Shown here piece after piece: positions 16,795 to 24,909 of a DNA stretch of 64,000 bases. The notes under the pieces were generated by a model. The model had not been told where the DNA came from, searched no databases, and was given only the letters and a program-made list of their open reading frames with translations. Every line of letters starts with the position of its first letter. Positions within the stretch are counted from its first letter, which is position 1. The DNA is from Actinomadura harenae (lineage in GTDB: Bacteria > Actinomycetota > Actinomycetes > Streptosporangiales > Streptosporangiaceae), in contig NZ_RFFG01000001.1 in assembly GCF_003696215.1 (NCBI RefSeq), positions 1 through 64,000 of the forward strand, read 5' to 3'. The position numbers were made by a program, and so were the translations under genes.

Positions 16795-16961
16795 GGGGTC
16801 CGTACCTCCTTGATCGGCTGACCCCAGGATGCCAAGAAAACACGGACAAAATAGGGAATTTCGCCAGACCGATCCGGGACGCCCCGACCCTTCCTTTACC
16901 TGGTTCCACATGAAACATCAGGGGTGCCGACCCGTACCGACCACACCGTGCGGGCATACAA

Positions 16962-17009
16962 CCAGGTGATAGAGCCACGAAACCTGGATGAGTCGTTTCC
17001 TTGAAACGA
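16962..17009. promoter_or_regulatory. Two inverted repeats upstream of catalase
   Basis: CCAGGT (16962-16967) with ACCTGG (16982-16987), and TCGTTTC (16993-16999) with GAAACGA (17003-17009), are both exact. They sit 30-77 bp before the catalase ATG, where a peroxide-responsive Fur/CatR- or OxyR-type regulator would bind. No regulator gene is adjacent. Confidence 0.5.
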
Positions 17010-17038
17010 TCGTGCCACGAGCACGGAGGAACGCGCCC

Positions 17039-18487
17039 ATGTCCGACAAGCGCATCGCGACCACCGACGCCGGCGCCGCGGCGCCGAGCCTCGAGCACTC
17101 CCAGTCCGTCGGCCCGAACGGCCCGCTGCTGTTCCAGGACCAGTACCTCGTCCAGAAGATGGCCCGCTTCAACCGCGAACGGGTGCCCGAACGGGTCGTC
17201 CACGCCAAGGGCGGCGGCGCCTACGGCGTCCTGGAGATCACCGAGGACGTCAGCCAGTTCACCAAGGCCGGGCTCTTCCAGAAGGGCGCCCGCACCGACT
17301 CGTTCGTCCGCTTCTCCACCGTCGCCGGCGAGCTCGGCTCCGCCGACTCCGCCCGCGACCCGCGCGGCTTCGCGATGAAGTTCTACACCGAGGACGGCAA
17401 CTACGACCTCGTCGGCAACAACACCCCGGTCTTCTTCATCCGCGACCCGCAGAAGTTCAGCGACTTCATCCACAGCCAGAAACGCCGCGCCGACAACCAC
17501 CTGCGCGACCACAACATGCAGTGGGACTTCTGGACGCTGTCACCCGAGTCCGCCCACCAGGTCACCTTCCTCATGAGCGACCGCGGCACCCCCGCCTCGT
17601 GGCGGAACATGCACGGCTTCGGATCGCACACCTTCCTCTGGTACAACGCCTCCGGCGAGAAGTTCTGGGTCAAGTACCACTTCAAGACCGACCAGGGCAT
17701 CAAGAACTTCACCGACGCCGAGGCCGCCCAGATCCAGGCCACCGACCCCGACTCCCATATCCGCGACCTCCACGAGGCGATCCGGCGCGGCGACCACCCG
17801 TCCTGGACGGTGAACGTGCAGATCATGGCGTTCGAGGACGCCGCCGACTACCGCTACAACCCGTTCGACCTCACCAAGGTCTGGCCGCACGAGGACTACC
17901 CGGAGATCACCATCGGCCGCTGGACCCTCAACCGGAACCCGGAGAACTACTTCGCCGAGATCGAACAGGCGTCGTTCGAGCCGTCCAACTTCGTGCCGGG
18001 CATCGGCCCGTCCCCGGACAAGATGCTCCAGGGACGCCTGTTCTCCTACCCCGACACCCACCGCTACCGAATCGGCCCGAACTACCTCCAGCTCCCGGTC
18101 AACCAGCCGCGGAACAAGGTCGACACCTACAACTACGACGGCCCGATGACCTACCGGAACCCCACCGACCCGGTCTACGCGCCGAACTCCATGGGCGGCC
18201 CCGTCGCCGCCCCGCCCGACACCTGGTCGGGCGAGTCCTACGAGGTCGCGGGCGAGATCATCCGGCACGCCTACGAACTCCACCGCGACGACGACGACTT
18301 CTCGCAGCCGCGCGCCCTCTGGGAGAAGGTCCTCTCCCCGTCCGACCGCGACCACCTCGTCTCCAACATCGTCGGCCACGCCTCCACCCCGGAGGTCACC
18401 GCCGACATGAAGAAACGCGTCGTCGAGTACTGGCGCAACGTCCACAAGGACCTCGGCGACCGCGTCGCCAAGGGCCTGGGCGCCTGA
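17039..18487 (+). CDS. katA: Heme catalase (small-subunit type)
   Basis: Cytoplasmic monofunctional catalase that dismutates hydrogen peroxide. At 482 residues it fits the small-subunit clade. The active site is intact: catalytic His55 in ERVVHAKG, Asn in LVGNNTPVFFIRDP (127-128) and the heme-ligand Tyr in RLFSYPDTHRYRIG. GGAGGA precedes the ATG by 9 bp; an in-frame ATG 17 codons earlier lies in the promoter. The gene is monocistronic and abuts the convergent stomatin gene with only 17 bp between, so termination must occur in or beyond it. Confidence 0.96.
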   Translation: MSDKRIATTDAGAAAPSLEHSQSVGPNGPLLFQDQYLVQKMARFNRERVPERVVHAKGGGAYGVLEITEDVSQFTKAGLFQKGARTDSFVRFSTVAGELGSADSARDPRGFAMKFYTEDGNYDLVGNNTPVFFIRDPQKFSDFIHSQKRRADNHLRDHNMQWDFWTLSPESAHQVTFLMSDRGTPASWRNMHGFGSHTFLWYNASGEKFWVKYHFKTDQGIKNFTDAEAAQIQATDPDSHIRDLHEAIRRGDHPSWTVNVQIMAFEDAADYRYNPFDLTKVWPHEDYPEITIGRWTLNRNPENYFAEIEQASFEPSNFVPGIGPSPDKMLQGRLFSYPDTHRYRIGPNYLQLPVNQPRNKVDTYNYDGPMTYRNPTDPVYAPNSMGGPVAAPPDTWSGESYEVAGEIIRHAYELHRDDDDFSQPRALWEKVLSPSDRDHLVSNIVGHASTPEVTADMKKRVVEYWRNVHKDLGDRVAKGLGA

Positions 18488-18504
18488 CGGGAGGCCACGG
18501 CGCC

Positions 18505-19464
18505 TCAGTGATGCGCCAGCGCCCGCCGCTCCTCGGAGCCCCGTCCACCGTCCTCGATCGCGGCACGGTGGACGGCGGACGCGATGTCACCGCCGAAGGC
18601 CTTCGTGATCGCCTCCAACGCGGACGTGACCTCGCTCGGAATGACCCAGAACGTGCTGTTCTGCCCTTCGGCCAGCTTCGGCAGCGTCTGCAGGTACTGG
18701 TAGGCGAGCAGCTTCGGATCCGGATCGGCCCTGTGGACGGCCGTGAACACCTTGTCGACGGCCGTGGCCTGGCCCTCCGCCTCCAGGATCGCCGACCGCT
18801 TGCCGCCCTCGGCGCGCAGGATCGCCGCCTGCTTCTCCCCCTCCGCCGTGAGGATCTTGGACTGCCGGGCGCCCTCCGCCGTCAGGATCGCCGCCCGCTT
18901 CTCCCGCTCGGCCCGCATCTGCTTCTCCATCGCGTCCTTGATGGACGGCGGCGGCTCGATGGCCTTGATCTCCACGCGCGTCACGCGGATCCCCCACTTG
19001 CCGGACGCGTCGTCCAGCACACCGCGCAACGCGGTGTTGATCCGGTCACGCGAGGTCAGCGTGGCCTCCAGGTCCAGCGTGCCGATCACGTTACGCAGCG
19101 TGGTGGCGGTCAGCTGCTCGATCGCCTGGATGTAGTTCACGATCTCGTAGTCCGCCGCCCGCGGGTCGGTGACCTGGAAGAACAGCACGGTGTCGATGTG
19201 CACCACCACGTTGTCCTCGGTGATCACCGGCTGCGCCTTGAACGACACGACCTGTTCACGCAGGTCGATCAGCGCCTTCACCCGGTCCACGAACGGCACG
19301 ACGAAGGTGATCCCCGGTTCCAGCGTCCGGTGGTACCGCCCCAGCCGCTCCACGTTCCGGGCACGCGCCTGCGGGATGATCCAGACCGTCCGCACGGTCG
19401 CGATGACCAGCACCGCGATCCCCGCGAGCAGCACCACCAGCAGTGCGATGGCGACGTTCGTCAT
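18505..19464 (-). CDS. SPFH-domain (stomatin/paraslipin) membrane protein
   Basis: A 319-residue scaffold protein of membrane microdomains. One N-terminal helix (VAIALLVVLLAGIAVLVIAT) is followed by the SPFH domain, RNVERLGRYHRTLEPGITF through SGKWGIRVTRVEIK, and then a charged coiled coil with repeating AEGxKxxAIL units. The C-terminal part (KLLAYQYLQTLPKLAEG) resembles paraslipins. The ATG overlaps the NfeD stop by 4 bases, the standard NfeD/stomatin operon. These pairs are linked to membrane organisation and proteolysis. A second paralogue is encoded at 27-28 kb. Confidence 0.93.
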   Translation of the reverse strand: MTNVAIALLVVLLAGIAVLVIATVRTVWIIPQARARNVERLGRYHRTLEPGITFVVPFVDRVKALIDLREQVVSFKAQPVITEDNVVVHIDTVLFFQVTDPRAADYEIVNYIQAIEQLTATTLRNVIGTLDLEATLTSRDRINTALRGVLDDASGKWGIRVTRVEIKAIEPPPSIKDAMEKQMRAEREKRAAILTAEGARQSKILTAEGEKQAAILRAEGGKRSAILEAEGQATAVDKVFTAVHRADPDPKLLAYQYLQTLPKLAEGQNSTFWVIPSEVTSALEAITKAFGGDIASAVHRAAIEDGGRGSEERRALAHH

Positions 19465-19928
19465 GGCTCCCCCTCCGGGATCCGGGCCGGTCCCACCGGG
19501 TACAGCAGCGCCGTCGCGCCCTCGATGGCGAGCACGTCGACGGTCGCCCCGGCGGGGATGACCAGGTCGGGGTCGTAGGGACGGGCCGTCCACTCCTCAC
19601 CGCCGATCCGCACGCGCCCGCCCGCGCGGCTGACCTCGGTGAGCGTCACGGCCTCCCGCCCCACCAGGGCGGCCGTCCCGGACCGCATCTTCGGCGGCTG
19701 CCGGACGTGCCGCCGCGCGATCGGCCGCACCACCCCGATCCCACCGACCGCGACCAGCGCGAACACCGCCGCCTGAAGCCCGACCGGAAGCCCCGCCGCG
19801 GCCGTCAGCCCAGCCGCCAGCGCCGCCACCGCCAGCAACCCGAGCGCTAGCGTCAACGTCAGCAGCTCCGCCACACCGAGCAACGCCGCGAGCAGCAACC
19901 AGGCGATCCACGCCTCCATCCGCGTCAT
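19461..19928 (-). CDS. NfeD-family membrane protein
   Basis: A 155-residue short NfeD protein without the protease domain. It has three to four hydrophobic segments (residues 5-60) and then a C-terminal OB-fold: GTAALVGREAVTLTEVS, GGRVRIGGEEWTAR and GATVDVLAIEGATALLYPV. Such proteins partner with the stomatin whose gene overlaps it here. A second ATG three codons in (19919) is better spaced from the upstream GGGAG and may be the true start. Confidence 0.9.
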   Translation of the reverse strand: MTRMEAWIAWLLLAALLGVAELLTLTLALGLLAVAALAAGLTAAAGLPVGLQAAVFALVAVGGIGVVRPIARRHVRQPPKMRSGTAALVGREAVTLTEVSRAGGRVRIGGEEWTARPYDPDLVIPAGATVDVLAIEGATALLYPVGPARIPEGEP

Positions 19929-20539
19929 CTCCCAGAGGCGGCCGATGTCCTCCCTTTCACGTTAACTCGCCCCCACCCCCCACCCAAAAGCCCCCACCCG
20001 GCCACCCCCACCAACCCCCAAAGCTCACCCCCGCCCCCTCCCCAACCACAGGCAAACCCACAACCAAACGAACACGCCAAAACACCACCCCCAAGCCCCC
20101 ATCACACGGCGAACCCGCAGCCCAAGACGCACCCAGACACCCAACGCGGCCTGCAAGGCGCAGCGCCGAAACGCTGCGCGGGGACGCGCAAGGCGCAACG
20201 CAAAGGGCACGCAGACGCGTCGCGGCCTATGCCGCGGAGACACGGCACGCGGACGCCGCGCGAGGCGCAACCCACGGACCCAGCACAGGGACACGGCGCG
20301 AGGCGCAGCTCAGAGAGCCCGGAGACGCGACGCCGGGTATGACGCGGAGACGCAGCGTGCGGACGCAGCACGGAGCCACAACCCGCGAAACGCCGACGCC
20401 AGACGCCGACGCGGACGCGCGACACAGAGTGCGGGGCCAAGACGCGGGCGCGGGGGGTGGGGGCCTGGGAGGTGGTGGCGGTGGGGTCGGGGGGCGGAGC
20501 ATCATGGGGGCGGGGTGCTGGCGACAAGGAGTATCGGTC
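19929..20539. other. Low-complexity intergenic region with strand asymmetry and degenerate repeats
   Basis: I see no credible gene. From about 19970 to 20105 the plus strand is almost entirely C and A, with very few G or T. From about 20110 to 20440 it becomes GC-rich with recurring GACGCG/AGGCGCA/GCGGAGAC words; a stretch near 20228 recurs in degenerate form near 20339 (111 bp). It ends in G tracts before the oxidoreductase start. Open frames here lack binding sites and domain-like sequence. Confidence 0.7.
20452..20516 (+). promoter_or_regulatory. G-tract cluster with G-quadruplex potential upstream of molybdoenzyme
   Basis: Runs GGGGGG, GGGGG, GGG, GGGG, GGGGGG, then GGGGG and GGGG, separated by short loops, lie 24-88 bp before the start codon, on the coding strand. 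The pattern fits the usual quadruplex rule (four or more runs of at least three G). Whether it forms in DNA or mRNA is untested. Confidence 0.5.
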
Positions 20540-22759
20540 ATGGGCGGCCGCGTGGCGTATCGGACTTGTCCGCTTTGTGAGGCGCTCTGTGGGTTGGAGC
20601 TGACGGTGGACGGGGCGGGGGCGGTCACGTCGGTGCGGGGGGACCGGGACGACCCGCTGAGCGCGGGGTTCCTGTGTCCCAAGGGCGCGACGCTGGGACG
20701 GCTCGACAGTGATCCGGACCGGCTGGACGGGCCGCTGGTGCGCGGAGTTCCAGTCGGGTGGGACGAGGCGTTCGAGGCCGTCCGGGACGAGCTGGCCGGC
20801 GTGATCGCGCGGTACGGGCGGGACGCGGTCGCGATCTACGTGGGGAACCCGACCGCGCATTCGGTGGCGGGCCCCTTGTACGGGTCCGCGCTGATCAAGG
20901 CGCTGGGCACGCGGAACGTGTACACGGCCAGCACCGCCGACCAGATGCCGAAGCATGTGAGCTGCGGGCATCTGTTCGGGGATCCGCTGGCGATCCCGGT
21001 GCCGGACCTCGACCGGACCGATCATCTGCTGATGCTCGGCGCGAACCCGCTGGAGTCGAACGGGTCGCTGTGCTCGGCGCCCGACTTCGGCGGACGGCTG
21101 AAGGCGATCCGGGCGCGCGGCGGACGCGTCGTCGTCGTGGATCCGCGCCGCACGCGGACGGCCGCGCTCGCCGACGAGCACCTGTTCGTCCGGCCCGGGA
21201 CGGACGCGCATCTGCTGATGGCGCTCGTCCACACGCTGTTCGCCGAGGAGCTCACGGCGGTGCCCGACCGGTTGCCGCTGAACGGGCTGGACGAGCTGCG
21301 CGCGCTGGTCGTCGGGTTCACGCCCGAGCGGGTCGCGCCGGTCACGGGCGTGCCGGCGGAGGTGATCCGGCGGACCGCGCGCGAGCTCGCCGCCGCGGAG
21401 CGTGCCGCCGTGTACGGCCGCATCGGGACGTGCACGCAGGAGTTCGGGACGCTCGCGAGCTGGCTCGTGGACGTGCTGAACGTCCTCACCGGCAACCTCG
21501 ACAGCCCCGGCGGCGCGATGTTCCCGCGGGCCGCGCACATGCCCGTGTACCGGCGGCGGCGCCCGTTCACCACGGGCCGGTGGCGCAGCCGGGTGCGCGG
21601 GCTGCCCGAGGCCATGGGCGAACTCCCGGTCGCGACGCTCGCGGACGAGATCGAGACGCCCGGCGAGGGCCAGATCCGCGCGCTGGTCACGGTGGGCGGC
21701 AACCCCGTGCTGTCCGCTCCCGACGGTGCCCGTCTCGATCGCCTCCTTCCCTCACTCGACCTCGTGATCAGCGTCGACCCGTACCTGAACGAGACGACCC
21801 GGCACGCGCACGTCGTGCTGCCGCCGCCGCGCCCGGCGCAGACCCCGCACTACGACCTGGCGCTGCTGGCGTTCACCGTGCGCGACTACGCCCGCTACTC
21901 GCCGCCCGTCGTGCCGCTGCCGGACGGCCGCCCGGCGGAGACGGAGATCCTCGCGCGACTGGCGACGCTCGCCGCCGGAACCGACGCCACCCCCGCCGAC
22001 CTGGACGAACTCGTCATCATGTCCACGCTCGGCAAGGCGGTCGCCGCGCTCGGCTCGCCCGTCCACGGCCGGAACCCCGCCGAGCTGCGCAAGGTGCTCG
22101 CGGACGGCGCGTCCCCCACCGAGCAGCGGCTGGACATGATGCTGCGGCTCGGCCCCTACGGCGAGGGCTTCGGCGCGGACCCGAACGGCCTCACCCTCGC
22201 CCGGCTCCGCGACGAGCATCCGCACGGCGTCGACCTCGGCCCCCTCAAGCCGCGCCTGGACGAGGTGCTGTGCACCGCGTCCGGACGGATCGAGCTGTGC
22301 CCGCCCGCGTTCGCCGCCGACACCGACCGGCTCGCCGCCGCCCTGGACGCCCCGCGCCCCGACCTCGTCCTGATCGGGCGCAGGCAGCTCCGCTCGAACA
22401 ACAGCTGGCTGCACAACGTTCCGGAACTACTCGGCGGCTCCAACACCTGCACCCTGCACCTGAACCCGGCCGACGCCCAGCGCCTCGGGATCACCGAGGG
22501 CGCCCGCGTCCGCGTGACGTCCCGAACCGGCGACGTCGAGGCCGTCGCCTCACCGACCGACACCGTCATGCCCGGTGTCGTCAGCCTCCCCCACGGCTGG
22601 GGCCACGACCTCCCCGGCACCCGCACCCGGGTCGCCACGGCCCGTCCGGGCGTGAACGTCAACGCCATCACCGATGATCAGCTCATCGACCCCCTCTCTG
22701 GAAACGCCGCCTTCAACGGCGTCCCGGTCACCCTCACCCCGCTGCCCTCACCCCTGTAA
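20540..22759 (+). CDS. Molybdopterin-dependent oxidoreductase with N-terminal 4Fe-4S motif
   Basis: A 739-residue member of the bis-MGD (DMSO reductase/formate dehydrogenase) superfamily. The N-terminus TCPLCEALCG plus FLCPKG supplies cysteines 10, 13, 17 and 46 for a 4Fe-4S cluster. Later pieces include VYTASTADQMPKHVSCG, the cofactor-binding LLMLGANPLESNG, VVVVDPRRTRTA and ALVTVGGNPVLSAP, and a C-terminal MopB-binding domain (LIGRRQLRSNNSWLHN). AAGGAG lies 8 bp before the ATG. No twin-arginine signal is visible, so it is probably cytoplasmic. No dedicated electron-transfer subunit is adjacent; the Rieske protein 440 bp on is a speculative partner. The substrate is unknown. Confidence 0.92.
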   Translation: MGGRVAYRTCPLCEALCGLELTVDGAGAVTSVRGDRDDPLSAGFLCPKGATLGRLDSDPDRLDGPLVRGVPVGWDEAFEAVRDELAGVIARYGRDAVAIYVGNPTAHSVAGPLYGSALIKALGTRNVYTASTADQMPKHVSCGHLFGDPLAIPVPDLDRTDHLLMLGANPLESNGSLCSAPDFGGRLKAIRARGGRVVVVDPRRTRTAALADEHLFVRPGTDAHLLMALVHTLFAEELTAVPDRLPLNGLDELRALVVGFTPERVAPVTGVPAEVIRRTARELAAAERAAVYGRIGTCTQEFGTLASWLVDVLNVLTGNLDSPGGAMFPRAAHMPVYRRRRPFTTGRWRSRVRGLPEAMGELPVATLADEIETPGEGQIRALVTVGGNPVLSAPDGARLDRLLPSLDLVISVDPYLNETTRHAHVVLPPPRPAQTPHYDLALLAFTVRDYARYSPPVVPLPDGRPAETEILARLATLAAGTDATPADLDELVIMSTLGKAVAALGSPVHGRNPAELRKVLADGASPTEQRLDMMLRLGPYGEGFGADPNGLTLARLRDEHPHGVDLGPLKPRLDEVLCTASGRIELCPPAFAADTDRLAAALDAPRPDLVLIGRRQLRSNNSWLHNVPELLGGSNTCTLHLNPADAQRLGITEGARVRVTSRTGDVEAVASPTDTVMPGVVSLPHGWGHDLPGTRTRVATARPGVNVNAITDDQLIDPLSGNAAFNGVPVTLTPLPSPL

Positions 22760-23198
22760 AACGTCCGGCCCGCGGAGAACGTTGGGGCCGCCGACCAAGA
22801 TCTTTTAGATGTCCAACCTGCGGTGATTGATTGGTTTTGCGCTGGTAGTGGGTGGTCGATACCGGGTTTAGGGGCCCATACCCGCTGGTAGGAATCCCCT
22901 CGGCATGGATGGTCCGTCCAGGCGGCATCCGTTCCGGCCGCCGAGGCCAGAGCCGAAGCGAAGCGAAGCGGACGGGATATCGGCGGCCGGGTCTGAAGCC
23001 GACCGGGCATCGGGCCCGCCCAAGGTGGCCCGGTAAGGAACCACGAGGACCGCTGCCGGGGCCGACAGAGTCGGGTCCGGAACGAGCCGTCAGAGATCGG
23101 AGCCGCCCGGAGCCGGATTCCTCCGGAGCGGGATCCGTCCGGAGCGGGATCCGTCCGGGAGCCGGAACGCGAGGCACGCACCCGAGGAGGGGACGACC
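22760..23198 (+). promoter_or_regulatory. Long leader/intergenic region before Rieske protein
   Basis: A weak hairpin (CGGCCC...GGGCCG, about 22768-22792) followed by a TCTTTTAG may terminate the molybdoenzyme transcript. Bases 22795-22900 are clearly less GC-rich than the surroundings and hold two CGCTGGTAG copies (22840-22848, 22883-22891). Farther on are AGCGA triplets and three CCGGAGCGGGATCCGT-like repeats (about 23117-23160). A plus-strand frame of about 115 codons here looks spurious. Confidence 0.45.
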
Positions 23199-24122
23199 TT
23201 GAACCGACGGGCGAGCAGCATCTTCCGGCGCGGCCCCCGGCCGCAGGTCGGGCCGCGTCCGGCGGACGTGGCCGAGAACCTGGAACAGGCGGGGTTCCTG
23301 GACCGCGCCATCCGCGTGGTCTCCGCGGGCGTCAAGCGGGCGCTCCCCGCGGGCAGCCCGGTCAAGGACGCGCTGCACGGTGTCCCGATCGGGCATCCCG
23401 CGCACCCGCCGCTCACCGACCTGCCGATGGGCTGCTGGGTCTCCTCGGCCGTCCTCGACCTGGTGCCGGGCACGCGGCGCGCGTCGTCCGCGCTGGTCGC
23501 GGTCGGTCTCGCCGGGGCCGTGCCGACCGCGCTGACGGGCTTCGCCGACTGGTCCGCCCTGCACCGCGAGCAGCAGCGGGTCGGACTCGTCCACGCGCTG
23601 GGCACCGCCGCCGCGAGCACCCTGTACGGCGCGTCGCTGGTCGCCCGCCTGCGCGGCCGGGACGCCGCGGGACGCACGCTGGGCCTCGCCGGGCTCGGCG
23701 CCCTGTTCGCGGGCGGCTACCTCGGCGGGCACCTCGCGTTCCGGCAGGCCGCGGGCGCCAGCCACGCCGACCAGGTCTCCCACCTCGTCCCGCTCGGCTG
23801 GCACGACCTGTGTCCCGCCGCCGACCTTCCGGACGGCTGGCCCGTCCGCCGCACGCTGGGCTACATCAGCCTGTTCGTCCTGCGCGGTGAGGACGGGATC
23901 CACGTCCTCACCGACCGCTGCAGCCACCTCGCCGGCCCCCTTCACCAGGGCCGGATCACCGTCGACGAGGACGGCGACACCTGCGTCGTCTGCCCGTGGC
24001 ACGGCAGCACGTTCCGCGTGACGGACGGTTCCGTCGTCCACGGTCCCGCGACCGGCCGCCAGCCCGCGTTCGAGACCCGCGTCAGCGAGGACGGCATGGT
24101 CCAGGTCCGTCCCCTCTCCTGA
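23199..24122 (+). CDS. DUF2231 membrane domain fused to Rieske 2Fe-2S domain
   Basis: A 307-residue protein. The first ~190 residues match DUF2231: HGVPIGHPAHPPLTDLPMG followed by four hydrophobic helices. The C-terminal ~100 residues form a Rieske domain with both ligand boxes, CSHLAGPLHQ (Cys-x-His) and CPWHGSTF (Cys-x2-His), so it should hold a 2Fe-2S cluster at the membrane. The TTG start is supported by GAGGAGGGG 7-8 bp upstream. It probably relays electrons, but the donor and acceptor are not evident. The upstream molybdoenzyme is one candidate. Confidence 0.88.
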   Translation: MNRRASSIFRRGPRPQVGPRPADVAENLEQAGFLDRAIRVVSAGVKRALPAGSPVKDALHGVPIGHPAHPPLTDLPMGCWVSSAVLDLVPGTRRASSALVAVGLAGAVPTALTGFADWSALHREQQRVGLVHALGTAAASTLYGASLVARLRGRDAAGRTLGLAGLGALFAGGYLGGHLAFRQAAGASHADQVSHLVPLGWHDLCPAADLPDGWPVRRTLGYISLFVLRGEDGIHVLTDRCSHLAGPLHQGRITVDEDGDTCVVCPWHGSTFRVTDGSVVHGPATGRQPAFETRVSEDGMVQVRPLS

Positions 24123-24147
24123 TCGGCCGCCCAGGCGGATCCCCTGG

Positions 24148-24834
24148 TCAGGCCCGGGAACGGGTGCGCGGGAGGAGAGCGGCGGTCGCGATGAGCCACA
24201 GTGTCCCGCCGAATCGGACGACCGGAACCAGGTACGTGAACCCGTAGACGGCGAATGTCAGCGAGGACACGACGCCGACGACGGCGATCACCAGCCCGAG
24301 CGCCGCGACCGGGCGCGGCAGGAGGCGTCCGATCAGTCCGGGCAGGGCGACACCCGCGACGAACAGGCCGAACGCGAGGGCGAAGCCCGGTCCTCCGGTG
24401 GCGAACGAGAGGTCCGCGAGGGCGCGGGCGAGCGCGGGACTCGCGTCGGAGGCGAGGCGCGCGCCCGTCCAGGCGAACATTCCGGACAGGGTCAGCGCGG
24501 ACGCCGCGAGGACGCCGCCCGCCAGCGCGATCGCGTTGCCCGGCGCGTTGACGGCGAGGGTCCGCAGCCTCCGGTAGAGGAACGCGGCGGTCACGGCGAG
24601 CGGCGTCGCCGAGGCGATCAGCAGGAAGGCGCCGACCTTGACCTGCCCACCGTGGTCCAGGTTGTGCCGGAGCACGTCCGCGCCGGACGCCGTCGGCTGC
24701 GGCGTGGACGCGTTGACCGCGATGTACGCGATGGTCAGAGCCACATAGACGAGGACGGGGACGAGCAGCGGCGGTCCTTGGTGAACGCTGCGACGTGAAG
24801 CGGCCGGGGCGGCCTGTGGGGACGCGGTGGTCAT
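24148..24834 (-). CDS. Six-helix membrane protein (DUF4386-like)
   Basis: A 228-residue polytopic membrane protein with about six helices, starting LLVPVLVYVALTIAYIAVN and ending GGTLWLIATAALL plus a basic tail. The layout resembles DUF4386-type proteins, whose role is unknown. GAGGAG precedes the ATG by 6 bp. Its promoter, with an exact TTGACA -35, is embedded in an inverted repeat shared with the divergent MarR gene, so it is very probably the repressor's target. It may be part of an antibiotic or oxidant response, but nothing in the sequence proves that. Confidence 0.75.
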   Translation of the reverse strand: MTTASPQAAPAASRRSVHQGPPLLVPVLVYVALTIAYIAVNASTPQPTASGADVLRHNLDHGGQVKVGAFLLIASATPLAVTAAFLYRRLRTLAVNAPGNAIALAGGVLAASALTLSGMFAWTGARLASDASPALARALADLSFATGGPGFALAFGLFVAGVALPGLIGRLLPRPVAALGLVIAVVGVVSSLTFAVYGFTYLVPVVRFGGTLWLIATAALLPRTRSRA

Positions 24835-24846
24835 GTCAGCTCCTCA

Positions 24847-24891
24847 AATCGTTCCACTTGGATAATGATTACAACTTAGAACGATTGTCAA
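24847..24891 (-). promoter_or_regulatory. Promoter and MarR-type operator for the six-helix membrane protein
   Basis: On the minus strand TTGACA (24891-24886) and CATTAT (24867-24862) are 18 bp apart. AATCGTTC (24847-24854) and GAACGATT (24878-24885) form an exact 8-bp inverted repeat, one half between the two promoter elements and one at the expected transcript start. Binding there would block the promoter. The stretch is conspicuously AT-rich for this genome. Confidence 0.7.
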
Positions 24892-24909
24892 CCGGGTACG
24901 ATCCGGAGC

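Noticed and set aside
15587..17512. 641-codon minus-strand open frame
   Set aside because: Out-of-frame shadow over the CapA gene and the opposite strand of catalase.
20102..21538. 478-codon minus-strand open frame
   Set aside because: Antisense to the molybdoenzyme and composed of low-complexity sequence.
22852..23202. 116-codon plus-strand open frame before the Rieske gene
   Set aside because: Very Arg/Gly/Pro-rich, lies in a leader region and overlaps the start of the next gene without support.
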